A stretch of DNA of 10,176 nt from Pseudomonadota bacterium (GCA_023424585.1 JAFADT010000746.1:1-10176); one strand, 5' to 3'; shown: positions 1-8,957, counted from the first letter of the stretch. A program made the numbers and translations. The notes: generated from the sequence alone by a model not told the origin.

Positions 1-642
1 GCCCCGTCCAGGGCCAGGGCCCCGGCGAAGCCGCGCGTCACGCCCGCGAAGCAGACGGTCGCGAGCACGGCCCCGTCGGACACCCCTCGCGAGCGCGTGC
101 TGGCCACGGCGCGCGCGCTGGTGGGCCAGTCCACGGTGCAGGTGAACGGCAAGCGCTACCCGGCGGACTGCACGGCGCTCATCGAGGCCACCTACGCGCA
201 GGCGGGCGTGAAGTTCCGGGGCACGCTGAAGCCCGGGGACAACGGCGTCACCGCGATGTACCGCTACGCCCGGGCGAACGGCCGCGTCTACACGGAGGGG
301 CGCCCCGTGCCGGGCGACCTGGTGTTCTTCCGCGAGACGTACGATCAGAACCGCGACGGCCGGCGCAACGACGGCCTCACCCACGTGGGCCTGGTGGACG
401 GCGTGGACGCGGACGGCACCGTCACCGTCATCCACCGGGTGAAGCGCGGCGTGGTGCGCTACCGCATGAACCTGGCGCGCCCGCACCTGGCCCGCGATCC
501 GAAGACGGGCGAGGTGCTCAACGACATCCTGCGCAGCCCCGCCCCCGGTCAGCCGCACGTGCTCACCGGCCAGCTCTTCGCCGCGTTCGGCAGCGTGCTG
601 CCCTCGGGCCCGGCGAAGCCCCTGGCGGTGGCGGCCCGGTAG
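1..642 (+). CDS. NlpC/P60-type cell-wall peptidase, 5'-truncated by window edge
   Basis: This is the C-terminal part of a probable secreted cysteine peptidase that cleaves peptide bonds in peptidoglycan stems. The frame is open from base 1 with no stop; the first usual start codon is a GTG at 97, but the coding-like Ala/Pro/Thr-rich stretch before it (about 32 residues) looks like a linker after a signal peptide or lipobox lying outside the window. Counting from the GTG, the nucleophile is Cys25 in ADCTALIEA, followed by GDLVFF (73-78), His96 in THVGLV and a third polar residue His113 in VIHR. This is the Cys/His/His order of NlpC/P60 enzymes. A loop DQNRDGRRND (83-92) just before His96 resembles a calcium-binding DxNxDG loop. 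The last 45 or so residues form a short tail. The fold assignment is good; the substrate is inferred. An amidase of the related CHAP group is the alternative. Confidence 0.8.
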   Translation, partial: APSRARAPAKPRVTPAKQTVASTAPSDTPRERVLATARALVGQSTVQVNGKRYPADCTALIEATYAQAGVKFRGTLKPGDNGVTAMYRYARANGRVYTEGRPVPGDLVFFRETYDQNRDGRRNDGLTHVGLVDGVDADGTVTVIHRVKRGVVRYRMNLARPHLARDPKTGEVLNDILRSPAPGQPHVLTGQLFAAFGSVLPSGPAKPLAVAAR

Positions 643-663
643 GCCTCCGGCCCTCGCGGGCGC

Positions 664-738
664 TGAAAGAAGAGGGCCCGCCGGTCCCAGCCGGGCGCTT
701 CCGGAACCAGCCGGAGCGCCGCGGGGAACCGACGGGCC
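664..738 (-). terminator. Long interrupted hairpin between convergent genes; likely terminator of the GT2 gene
   Basis: Inner stem GGCGCTTCCGG (694-704) pairs with CCGGAGCGCC (711-720), with one bulged T and a 6-base loop. An outer stem pairs GGCCCG (675-680) with CGGGCC (733-738), CGGT (682-685) with ACCG (728-731) and CCC (686-688) with GGG (724-726). Read on the minus strand the hairpin is followed by CTCTTCTTTCAG, a U-rich tract in RNA, so it fits an intrinsic terminator for the glycosyltransferase. No T tract follows on the plus strand, but it may also stop transcription from the NlpC/P60 gene. Confidence 0.55.
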
Positions 739-761
739 TGGACTGCTCGAAGCGTTGAAGC

Positions 762-1958
762 TCAGGTCGACGAGGAGGTCGGCACGCGGGCGGTGCGGTC
801 CCACGCGGCGCGCTGCGTGTTGCGCAGGAAGCGCCAGAAGCCCACGGCGATGGCCGCGTTCATGGTCACGAAGTAGTACGCGATGGACGTGGCCTTCTTC
901 GCGGCGCCGCGCTTGAAGACGCCAGCCCGGCCCAGGTACGCCAGCGCGTAGAAGCCCAGCTGCGCGCCCAGCGTGAAGCGGTAGAACAGGCCGTCCAGCA
1001 GGAACAGGTTCGCGAGGAGCGCCACGGCCATCAGCGCGGGCGCGCACCAGCGCAGCAGCTTGTGCGACCAGAAGGCGAACGCGGCGAAGCCCGCCGTGGG
1101 CAGCAGCAGCCCGGGCACGAGGCGCAGGCTCTGGAAGTTGCCCGCCGCGATGCGCGCGCGCCGGCCGAACTCCTTGTCGTAGTCCTCCGTCGTCTCCTCG
1201 TGGGCGACGGCGCCCTCCTCGTAGACGACCCTGTAGCCGCTCTCCAGGATGCGCAGCGGGATCACGAAGTCATCCACGATGGTGGACGGCGGCAGCTGCG
1301 TGAAGAGCGAGCGCCGGATGGCGTAGAGGCCTCCGTTGGCCCCCACCACCGCGCCGCGGCGGCCCTCGTACATCTTGATGAGGGACTCGTAGCTCCAGTA
1401 GGCGCTCTCCTCGTAGTCCTGCTTCGTGGGGTTGTAGAGGCGCAGCTTGCCGCAGACGGCGCCGACCTCCGGGTCCTCGAAGTGGCGGATGAGCTTCCGG
1501 ACCGCGTCCGGTTCGATCATCGTGTTCGCGTCCGAGAGGAGCACGATGTCGCCGTGCGCGGACGGGATGCAGCGGTTGAGCACCGTCGTCTTGCCGGCGC
1601 GAGGCGCGGGCGACAGGCGCACGCGAGGGTCGCCGCACTGCTGCACGAGCGCGTCCGTGCCGTCCGTGGAGCCATCCGAGCCGATGACGACCTCGAAGCG
1701 GTCCGCCGGGTAGTCCAGCGCCAGGCTGTTCCTCAGCTTCGACTCGATGCAGTCCGCCTCGTTGTAGGCGGCCACCACCAGGCTCACCGAAGGCTGCGGC
1801 CCGGCCGCGCCGGCCGCACGGGCGCCCTCCCCGCCGCGCGTCCTCCGCAGGTTCTGGAAGACCTGGGCCCCGCCCTCCAGGGCGAACAGCACCAGGGGAT
1901 AGAGAAAATACGTGTGCACCAGCGCCAGCGCCGCGCACCAGAAGAAGACCTCCGCCAT
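762..1958 (-). CDS. Membrane-bound family 2 glycosyltransferase
   Basis: A processive-type GT2 enzyme that would transfer sugar from a nucleotide-sugar at the cytoplasmic face of the inner membrane, probably for a polysaccharide. I chose the ATG at 1958 (398 residues) because GGAGGG lies 7 bases upstream; an ATG at 2006 adds 16 residues but lacks such a site. Residues 4-26 form a membrane segment. The catalytic domain shows VSLVVAAYNEAD (58-69), DGSTDGT (95-101), the metal-binding SDANT (142-146), GANGGLYAIRR (206-216), the probable base in VDDF (228-231), and RRARI (266-270) in the place of the Q/RxxRW motif. Three or four hydrophobic segments fill 285-377. This N-terminal TM, GT-A domain, C-terminal TM order is that of NodC/hyaluronan-synthase/BcsA-like enzymes. 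It lies downstream of the zinc-ribbon gene, same strand, after a 155-base gap. The product polymer cannot be told. Confidence 0.88.
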   Translation of the reverse strand: MAEVFFWCAALALVHTYFLYPLVLFALEGGAQVFQNLRRTRGGEGARAAGAAGPQPSVSLVVAAYNEADCIESKLRNSLALDYPADRFEVVIGSDGSTDGTDALVQQCGDPRVRLSPAPRAGKTTVLNRCIPSAHGDIVLLSDANTMIEPDAVRKLIRHFEDPEVGAVCGKLRLYNPTKQDYEESAYWSYESLIKMYEGRRGAVVGANGGLYAIRRSLFTQLPPSTIVDDFVIPLRILESGYRVVYEEGAVAHEETTEDYDKEFGRRARIAAGNFQSLRLVPGLLLPTAGFAAFAFWSHKLLRWCAPALMAVALLANLFLLDGLFYRFTLGAQLGFYALAYLGRAGVFKRGAAKKATSIAYYFVTMNAAIAVGFWRFLRNTQRAAWDRTARVPTSSST

Positions 1959-1965
1959 CGACCTG

Positions 1966-1971
1966 CCCTCC
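1966..1971 (-). promoter_or_regulatory. Ribosome binding site deciding the GT2 start
   Basis: GGAGGG on the minus strand, 7 bases before the ATG at 1958-1956. No comparable site precedes the upstream in-frame ATG at 2006, so the shorter form is preferred. Confidence 0.6.
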
Positions 1972-2069
1972 GAACCCTGAGTCCTCGTCGCCCCAAACCG
2001 AAGCAAGGCGCGTGCCCGGACGTTCCGAGGGCCTTCAGGGCGAGGAGCCCCACGAGCGCCCGAGGAGGA

Positions 2070-2108
2070 CTGGAGTTTCTCCAGGGTCGGCCGGAGGTGA
2101 TCCGGTCA
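2070..2108 (-). terminator. Pair of small hairpins after the zinc-ribbon gene
   Basis: In the 155-base gap before the glycosyltransferase, the minus strand carries CCGGA-TCACC-TCCGG and then a perfect 6-bp stem CTGGAG-AAA-CTCCAG (2084-2070), followed by pyrimidine-rich TCCTCCTCG. This could be a weak or partial terminator. The short stems and the lack of a clean U tract keep confidence low, and read-through into the GT2 gene remains possible. The rest of the gap shows no convincing promoter. Confidence 0.25.
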
Positions 2109-2113
2109 ACGCT

Positions 2114-4108
2114 TCAGGGCTCGGCCTCGGCGGTCTGGGCGAGCATGCGCTTCGCCAGCGCGTGCTTCGGGTTGAGCGCCACCACTTCGTCCAGCAGCTT
2201 CCGGGCCGTGTCCGGGTCGCCCAGGCGAACGGCCAGCCGAGCCCCCAGGACGAAGGCGCGCAGGAGGAGCCGGTCCTGCGCGCGCAGCGCCTCCAGCTCC
2301 TCGGAGACGGTCTTGAGCGTGGCGGCGGGTGAGCCGGAGCTGAGGGCGTACTCGGCGCGGGCCATGACACTCCAGGAGTGTGCGAGCTCCACCTGGCGAA
2401 GGCGCTCCGCGAGGGCCAGGGCGTTGGGAGCGGCGGTCACGGCGGCATGGAGGGCCTGGGCCTTGATGCGCGCGGCGACGGTGGCGGCGGGCTCCACGTC
2501 CGGAGCCGCCCGGAGGGTCTCGATCAACGCGTCGAGCGCCTTGCGCCGCTCGGCGATGGTGGTGCGCAGCGGCTGCATGCCGCGCTCGAGCTCGCGCATG
2601 TCGTCGCGGAGCGCGTTCACCTGCCCCACCCACCCCTGCGGCGACTTCGCGCGGGTGAGCTCGTCGCTCCGACGCTTGATGGCATCCGACCGGAGGCGCA
2701 GCCGGTCGAACTCCGCGTTCAGGTCGCTCAACTGGAGGGTGTAGGCCACGGCCAGTTCGGCCTGGACCTCGGCGTACTGGGGGTGGGCGGTGGCCAGGGC
2801 CTGGAGGCTCTGGATGGCCTGTTCGCGCGCGGGGGCGTCATCGCGGCGAAGGAGCATCATGGCTTCGTCCTTCTTCGCCACGGCCGCTTCGGGCATGGCC
2901 GCGTTGCGGTCACGGAAGGCGGGATAGGCCAGGTACCCGGCCAGGACGATGCCCAGGAGCACCGCGAGCACGAGGAGCCCCCGGATCAGCATCGAGGGCC
3001 GGTGGGAGCCGTCCTCGATGACGAGCGGGGCGCTGCGGGAGGAAGCCCCGAGCAGTTCAGGAGGCAGGTCGCCGCCGGGCCTCCGGGGAGGGAGGGGCCG
3101 GTCCAGGCCGCTCCCGAGCAGCGACGCGTCGGAAGGAGGAGCCGCGGGCTTGGAGGGCTCGGTCCGCGCGAAGGGCGCGTCGTCTCCGGGCAGCGAGACG
3201 ATCCCGGTCGGCGCGGAGCCCGCCCAGGGCGCATCACCGTGGCCCTCGGGAACGAGCCTGGGGCGTGAGCCGCCAGCCCCCGACCAGGGCGGATCCGAGG
3301 GCTCACCCGCGGGCGAGATGTCCTCGAAGGACCGGGGGGCGGCGCGGGCAGCGGAGGACTCCGCCGCGCCGGACGCCTGCGTCGAAGCGCTGGCTTCACT
3401 GGGCCCCGACACCGCACCGAACGCGCGTGTCGAGACACTGCCCACGTCGGCGGTACCCGAGGAGGCGGGCCCCGACACCGCGCCGAACGCACGCGTCGCG
3501 CCCCCAGCCTCCGCGCCTCGCGATGACGAGCCGGGCTCCGCGAGGCGGAACGACCCCGAGGACGACGCCGAGACCGCGCCGAACGCACGCGTCGTTGCGC
3601 CGGGGGCCGGGGCAGGCCCTGTCCCCTCCCCCACCGGAGCCACGGGCGGAGCACCCACTCCGGGGCCCACGGCCCCGAAGGCACGGGTCGTCCCCATCGG
3701 CGCGGGAGCCTGCGCACCGGACGGCACGGGCGCCACCGGAGCCACGGGCTGCGCCGCGACCGGCGCGATGGACGGAGGCGGAGGAATCACACCGGACGAC
3801 GACAGCGCGCCCGAGGGCGGCGTCGGCTGCGGAACGAAGGCGCCGGGAGCCGTGGTGGTACCCGCGAACAGCTGCGTGGACTTCAGGCCGGACGCGCCCT
3901 CACCGCCGAAGATCTGCGTGGACGACTGCGCGCCCGCGTGCTCCGCGCCACCCGCGGGAGGGAGCTTCGGCGCGGGAGCGATGACGCCGGTGGGCGATGC
4001 CATGAACACATGGCCACACCGCGTGCACTGCACCGAAGCGCCGCCAGGCGGCAGGAGTCGGGCATCCAGCACGTACTGCATCGGGCATTGCGGGCAGGCG
4101 ATCTGCAC
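2114..4108 (-). CDS. Zinc-ribbon (MJ0042-type), single-pass membrane, TPR-like protein
   Basis: A 664-residue protein of unassigned function. Residues 1-38 are an MJ0042-type zinc ribbon, with ligands Cys5, Cys8, Cys28 and Cys31. Residues 40-370 are a Pro/Ala/Ser/Gly-rich, probably disordered linker holding four TRAFGAV repeats (from 141, 173, 205 and 227) and two related STQIF/STQLF copies (63-67, 77-81). Residues 374-395 form one membrane helix. Residues 405-664 are helical, with coiled-coil-like charge patterning at about 460-530 and a TPR-like unit at the end (about 631-658). Topology is inferred as ribbon and linker in the cytoplasm, TPR part in the periplasm. The GTG start is needed to keep Cys5/Cys8; it lies 9 bases after the stop of the ComEA-like gene with no strong ribosome site of its own, suggesting coupled translation. 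Myxobacterial gliding proteins such as GltJ also pair such a ribbon with a membrane helix, but the GYF domain of GltJ is absent here. Confidence 0.82.
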   Translation of the reverse strand: MQIACPQCPMQYVLDARLLPPGGASVQCTRCGHVFMASPTGVIAPAPKLPPAGGAEHAGAQSSTQIFGGEGASGLKSTQLFAGTTTAPGAFVPQPTPPSGALSSSGVIPPPPSIAPVAAQPVAPVAPVPSGAQAPAPMGTTRAFGAVGPGVGAPPVAPVGEGTGPAPAPGATTRAFGAVSASSSGSFRLAEPGSSSRGAEAGGATRAFGAVSGPASSGTADVGSVSTRAFGAVSGPSEASASTQASGAAESSAARAAPRSFEDISPAGEPSDPPWSGAGGSRPRLVPEGHGDAPWAGSAPTGIVSLPGDDAPFARTEPSKPAAPPSDASLLGSGLDRPLPPRRPGGDLPPELLGASSRSAPLVIEDGSHRPSMLIRGLLVLAVLLGIVLAGYLAYPAFRDRNAAMPEAAVAKKDEAMMLLRRDDAPAREQAIQSLQALATAHPQYAEVQAELAVAYTLQLSDLNAEFDRLRLRSDAIKRRSDELTRAKSPQGWVGQVNALRDDMRELERGMQPLRTTIAERRKALDALIETLRAAPDVEPAATVAARIKAQALHAAVTAAPNALALAERLRQVELAHSWSVMARAEYALSSGSPAATLKTVSEELEALRAQDRLLLRAFVLGARLAVRLGDPDTARKLLDEVVALNPKHALAKRMLAQTAEAEP
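3410..3688 (-). repeat. Four copies of a TRAFGAV coding repeat
   Basis: The repeat units encode Thr-Arg-Ala-Phe-Gly-Ala-Val at 3688-3668, 3592-3572, 3496-3476 and 3430-3410 on the minus strand. The first three are exactly 96 bases (32 codons) apart and the last is 66 bases further on. Two copies share the same 19 bases on the plus strand (gcgccgaacgcacgcgtcg), while spacer residues differ. This suggests duplication followed by conservation of the heptapeptide only. Confidence 0.8.
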
Positions 4109-4117
4109 CGGCCGTGC

Positions 4118-4536
4118 TTACCACACGCTCCCAGTGGCCGCCGCCGCGTCCAGCACCGTGGCAGCCCGAAGGGTCTCCAACCTGGCAGCGCCCACACCGG
4201 GCACCGCGTCCACGTCGTCCCAGCTCGTGAACCGGCCCTGCGCTTCACGGGCGTCCACCAGCCGACGGGCCAGGTCACGGCCCACGCCGGGCAACAGGGC
4301 CAACTCGGACTCGGAGGCCGCGTTGAGGTCCAGCTTGAGCCCCAGCGCGAGCGCCTGGGCTCCCGTGGGCGCCGTCCCCGGGCCGCAGGTGGCGAGCCCG
4401 GCAGGGTCCAGCCGCACGGCCTCTGGCGGGCAGTCGAGCGACGGCCGCGAGTCCGGCCACCGAGCCCGGGCCGTGAACCCCAGGGCGAGCAGCCCCAGGG
4501 CCAGCGCCGCGAGCGCGGACGTGCGCCCGAAGCGCC

Positions 4537-4540
<4 letters not shown>
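4118..4540 (-). CDS. ComEA-like helix-hairpin-helix protein, exported
   Basis: A small DNA-binding-type protein with the tandem helix-hairpin-helix of ComEA, the periplasmic DNA receptor of natural transformation. From a GTG at 4417 the protein has 99 residues, with [11 protein letters not shown] (29-39), hairpin PGVG (43-46), the spacer GRFTSWDDV, and a second PGVG (73-76). Upstream of that GTG the frame stays open and encodes [21 protein letters not shown] followed by ARA, a clear signal peptide or membrane anchor. The only way to include it is a CTG at 4540, overlapping the lysC stop by 3 bases; no ATG, GTG or TTG is in frame there. AGGGG lies about 9 bases before the CTG. I therefore give the 140-residue form; the 99-residue form (4118-4417) is the conservative alternative. 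Two cysteines (37 and 52 of the long form) could form a disulfide outside the cytoplasm. A role in DNA uptake is family knowledge only; no other com gene is visible. Confidence 0.75.
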
Positions 4541-5814
<1,274 letters not shown>

Positions 5815-5848
5815 GGGGCTTGCGACCTCCCTGCACGGACGGGCACGG

Positions 5849-5878
5849 GCTATATGAGCGCCGGGGCCCGGGTGTAAA
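5849..5878 (-). promoter_or_regulatory. Candidate sigma-70-type promoter of lysC
   Basis: On the minus strand TTTACA (5878-5873) and TATAGC (5854-5849) are 18 bases apart and lie upstream of the lysC ribosome site (5831-5826). TTTACA differs from the -35 consensus at one base and TATAGC from the -10 consensus at two. Two GGGCCC copies (5864-5869 and 5879-5884) flank the -35 element and could be an operator. No matching promoter is clear for hutH in the opposite direction. Confidence 0.4.
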
Positions 5879-5959
5879 GGGCCCTCAACCTGTCCGCCGC
5901 GAATCCGCTAGCGTTCGTGGCCCAACGACTTCAAGCCGCATTCCCGGAGTAGCCAGAAC

Positions 5960-7486
5960 ATGTCCCGCCCCCGCCTCCTCATCGATGGTGACACCCTGAA
6001 GCTGGAGGAGATCCTCCAGGTCTCCCGCCACGAAGTCACGGTGGAGCTCGCCCCCGAAGCCGCGAAGCGGGTGCAGGCCTCCCGGGCCTTGGTGGACCGG
6101 GTGGCGGCGGGCGACACGCCGTCCTACGGCATCAACACGGGCTTCGGGACGCTGGCGGAGGTGCGGATCGACCGGAAGGACCTGCGCGACCTCCAGCGCA
6201 ACCTCATCCTGTCGCACGCCTGTGGCGTGGGGAATCCGCTGCCGCTTCCGGAGGCGCGCGTGCTGCTGCTGCTCCGGGCCAACGTGCTGGCGAAGGGCTT
6301 CAGCGGCATCCGGATGGAGACGTTGCAGCTGGCCATCGACATGCTGAACCGGGACGTGGTGCCGGCGGTGCCCGAGCGGGGAAGCGTGGGCGCGTCCGGA
6401 GACCTGGCCCCGCTGGCGCACCTGGCGCTGGTGCTGATCGGCGAGGGCGAGGCGTTCTTCGAGGGCGTGCGGATGCCGTCGAAGCAGGCGCTGGAGAAGG
6501 CGGGCCTGAAGCCGGTGGTGCTGGAGGCGAAGGAAGGCCTGACGCTGATCAACGGCACGCAGGCGATGTGCGCGGTGGGCACGCTGACGCAGCTCCGGGC
6601 GGAGCTGCTCGCGGACGTGGCGGACATCGCGGGAGCGATGACGGTGGAGGGCCTCCTGGGCAGCCACAAGCCGTTCCTGCCGGAGATCCACGCGGTGCGC
6701 CCGCACGAGGGACAGAAGGCGGTGGCGGAGCACCTGCGCCGGATCCTGAAGGGCAGCGAGCTGGTGGAGACGCACGTCAACTGCAGCAAGGTGCAGGACC
6801 CGTACAGCCTGCGGTGCATCCCGCAGGTGCATGGTTCCGCGCGAGAGGGCCTCGCGTTCGCCCGGCGCATCCTGGAGGTGGAGGTGAACAGCGGGACGGA
6901 CAACCCGCTGGTGTTCGTGGACACGGGGAACATCATCTCCGGAGGCAACTTCCACGGCCAGCCCATCTCGCTGGCGATGGACGTGGTGGCCATGTCGCTG
7001 ACGCAGCTGTCGAGCATCTCCGAGCGCCGCGTGGAGCAGATGGTGAACCCGAGCCTGTCGGGGCTGCCCGCGTTCCTGGCGAAGAACTCCGGGCTCAACT
7101 CCGGGTTCATGATCGCCCAGGTGACGGCGGCGGCCCTGGTGGCCGAGTCGCGCATCCTGAGCCACCCGGCGTCGGTGGACTCCATCCCCTCCTCCGCGGG
7201 CCGCGAGGACCACGTGTCCATGGGCATGACGGCGGCGCTGAAGGGGCGCCAGGTGTCTGAGTTCGCGCGCTCGTGTCTGGCCATCGAGCTGCTGGTGGCG
7301 GCGCAGGCGCTGGACTTCCGTCAGCCGGTGAAGCCCGGCAAGGGCGTGCTGGCGGCGTATGAGCTGATCCGCGGCAAGGTTCCGCACATGGACCGGGACC
7401 GCGAGCTGCATCACGACATCTCCGCGGTCACGGCGCTGGTGGAGTCCGGGGCGATCCGTGAGGCGGTGCGGTCGGCGACCGCTTAG
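5960..7486 (+). CDS. hutH: Histidine ammonia-lyase
   Basis: Removes ammonia from L-histidine to give trans-urocanate, the first step of histidine breakdown; cytoplasmic, active as a tetramer in this family. The 508-residue length is normal. The MIO cofactor forms from Ala145-Ser146-Gly147 in [12 protein letters not shown]. Other expected active-site parts are present: Tyr56 in SYGINTGFG (56-63 region), His86 in LSHACGVG, Asn198 in LINGTQAM, Tyr282 and Arg285 in QDPYSLRC, and the FHGQP segment. The ATG start has GGAG 10 bases upstream. It stands alone, divergent from lysC, with no hutU, hutI or hutG in view, and ends at a perfect hairpin. The LSHA signature near His86 is that of histidine rather than tyrosine or phenylalanine lyases. 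An aromatic ammonia-lyase or aminomutase is an unlikely alternative. Confidence 0.95.
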   Translation: MSRPRLLIDGDTLKLEEILQVSRHEVTVELAPEAAKRVQASRALVDRVAAGDTPSYGINTGFGTLAEVRIDRKDLRDLQRNLILSHACGVGNPLPLPEARVLLLLRANVLAKGFSGIRMETLQLAIDMLNRDVVPAVPERGSVGASGDLAPLAHLALVLIGEGEAFFEGVRMPSKQALEKAGLKPVVLEAKEGLTLINGTQAMCAVGTLTQLRAELLADVADIAGAMTVEGLLGSHKPFLPEIHAVRPHEGQKAVAEHLRRILKGSELVETHVNCSKVQDPYSLRCIPQVHGSAREGLAFARRILEVEVNSGTDNPLVFVDTGNIISGGNFHGQPISLAMDVVAMSLTQLSSISERRVEQMVNPSLSGLPAFLAKNSGLNSGFMIAQVTAAALVAESRILSHPASVDSIPSSAGREDHVSMGMTAALKGRQVSEFARSCLAIELLVAAQALDFRQPVKPGKGVLAAYELIRGKVPHMDRDRELHHDISAVTALVESGAIREAVRSATA

Positions 7487-7522
7487 GAGCTGCCGTAGCA
7501 GTTGATTGGCACGACTCCACCC

Positions 7523-7550
7523 GCTCGCCCTGCCGAACGCCAGGGCGAGC
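7523..7550 (+). terminator. Perfect 10-bp hairpin after hutH
   Basis: GCTCGCCCTG (7523-7532) and CAGGGCGAGC (7541-7550) are exact inverted repeats around an 8-base loop, starting 37 bases after the hutH stop, in the 123-base gap between convergent genes. No T tract follows in either direction, so it may act as a terminator with poor U-run, a bidirectional pause or an RNA-stabilising 3' end. Confidence 0.5.
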
Positions 7551-7609
7551 CAGGACTTGAGCCCCGGGGGGGAGCGCGCCCGCAGCCCGGTGCCAACGAG
7601 CTGTCGCCG

Positions 7610-8926
7610 TTACACCGCATGGGCAATGTGTAACGAGGGGGAGGCTCCCCCCTCGACCTGTCGTCGCGGCAAGCCCACGCGAAAGGTCGTCCCCGCTTCC
7701 GCGGTCGACTCCACATCGAGGGTGCCGCCATGAGCCTGGACGATGCTCTTCGCGATGAAGAGGCCCAGGCCCAGGCTTTGACGTGCGGTCGACGCCTCTT
7801 GCGCCCCCGTCCCCCGGCGGAACGCGTCGAAGAGCGTGGGGAGCAGGTCCGCAGGGATGGGGGAGCCGCCCTCGTTGTGGACTTCCACCCAGGCGGTGTC
7901 GTCTGCCTGTCCATGCGTCGTGACTTTGACGGTGGATGTCTCGGGGCTGTACTTCAATGCATTGTCGAGCAGGTTGGAGACGACCCGTGACAGCCGCTCC
8001 ATGTCCCAGACCCCCAGCAGAGGGGTCTGCTGGAAGTCGCATTGGATGATGCGCTCCTTTCGCACGGTCCTCATCTCATCCACCGCGCGAGCGCAGAGCT
8101 CGTTGAGGTCGCAGGGGGCAACGTTGAGGTGGATGCCGCCGCCCAGTCGGACCCGCGTGAAATCCATGAGCTGATCCGAGATGTGTTGGATGCGCTTGCC
8201 TCCACGCAGCACTCGCTCAAAGGCCTGGCGCTGGGGAGGCAGCAGGGCTTCCTCCAGCTTGAGCTGCCCCTGGGAGGTCATGAGGATGGAAGACAACGGG
8301 GTGCGGATGTCGTGGCTGGCCACGCCCGTGAGGTATTGCTCCAGCTCCGCCTGTCGTTGGAGCTCGGCGGCGGCGCGGCGCTCTCGCTCCCTGGCGAGCA
8401 CCTGGTGCTTGAGGCGCTCGCCGCGCAGATAGAGCTCCACGAAGACAGAGACCTTGGTGCGGAGGATGTCCGGGTCCACGGGCTTGAGGATGTAGTCAGC
8501 GGCCCCTTGCTCGTACCCTCGTGTGATGTAAGCCGTCTCACGGCTGAGCGCGGTGATGAAGATGAGGGGGATGTGACTGGTGCTCTTTCTCGAGCGGATG
8601 AGCTTCGCTGTCTCAAGCCCGTCCAGGTCAGGCATCTGGACATCCATCAGGACGCAGGAGAACTCGCCCAGCATGAGCTCCTTGAGGGCGGCTGCCCCTG
8701 ACTGCACGCAGACAATGTCTTGCCCAAGCGAGCTCAGGACGGCTTCCATCGCCACCAGATTGGCGGGGACGTCGTCCACGACGAGGATGCGAGTCCGCAC
8801 GGGGGACGTGCTGCTTGCGTCGTCAGTGGGCTCGACGAGAGAGGACAAGGGAGCGGTGGGCTTCACGCTGCTCGCGACTCCATGCGGCTGAGTTGAGCGG
8901 ATGGATGCGGCCAGCCGAGGACGCAT
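7610..8926 (-). CDS. Soluble receiver-histidine kinase hybrid
   Basis: A two-component protein with the receiver in front of the kinase. In the 438-residue form starting at the ATG at 8926: residues 1-43 are a Ser/Thr/Pro-rich tail; 45-165 the receiver, with Asp51/Asp52, phosphoacceptor Asp95 in LMDVQMP, Thr125 and Lys148 in LKPVD; 166-200 a charged coiled-coil-like linker; 200-260 the HisKA dimerisation domain with phosphoacceptor His205 in SHDIRTP; and 300-420 the HATPase domain with the N box NLLDNALKYSP (318-328), VHNEGG (349-354) and LGLGLFIAKSIVQAHGG (385-401). No signal peptide or membrane helix is seen, so it acts in the cytoplasm and probably takes a signal through its receiver from another kinase. 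A GTG at 9043 would add 39 residues. I prefer 8926 because the extra segment is less GC-rich and promoter-like; ribosome sites are weak for both. No separate response regulator is adjacent; the partner is unknown. Confidence 0.9.
   Translation of the reverse strand: MRPRLAASIRSTQPHGVASSVKPTAPLSSLVEPTDDASSTSPVRTRILVVDDVPANLVAMEAVLSSLGQDIVCVQSGAAALKELMLGEFSCVLMDVQMPDLDGLETAKLIRSRKSTSHIPLIFITALSRETAYITRGYEQGAADYILKPVDPDILRTKVSVFVELYLRGERLKHQVLARERERRAAAELQRQAELEQYLTGVASHDIRTPLSSILMTSQGQLKLEEALLPPQRQAFERVLRGGKRIQHISDQLMDFTRVRLGGGIHLNVAPCDLNELCARAVDEMRTVRKERIIQCDFQQTPLLGVWDMERLSRVVSNLLDNALKYSPETSTVKVTTHGQADDTAWVEVHNEGGSPIPADLLPTLFDAFRRGTGAQEASTARQSLGLGLFIAKSIVQAHGGTLDVESTAEAGTTFRVGLPRRQVEGGASPSLHIAHAV
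7634..7655. repeat. GC-rich inverted repeat at the 3' end of the kinase gene
   Basis: CGAGGGGG (7634-7641) pairs with CCCCCCTCG (7647-7655), with one bulged C and a 5-base loop, inside the last codons of the kinase gene. It could help stop read-through from hutH, but no T tract follows and the Gly/Ser codons explain part of the pattern. Confidence 0.25.
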
Positions 8927-8957
8927 CTGCTCGGAGGCTTGGTAGATTGGGGCGGGG

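Noticed and set aside
1062..2744. Long open frame on the plus strand (560 codons)
   Set aside because: It lies antisense to the glycosyltransferase and zinc-ribbon genes, is very rich in Arg/Ala, and has no recognisable motif. Such shadows are common at this GC content.
3410..3688. CRISPR-like or satellite DNA repeats
   Set aside because: The periodic units are in-frame codons of a protein linker with unequal last spacing and diverged spacers; they are peptide repeats, not an array.
5885..7414. Minus-strand open frame of 509 codons opposite hutH
   Set aside because: His/Arg/Leu-rich composition typical of an antisense shadow; hutH in the other strand has every expected motif.
7501..7609. 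Possible small RNA or tRNA gene between hutH and the kinase
   Set aside because: The only structure is the single 10-bp hairpin; there is no cloverleaf, T-loop signature or promoter.
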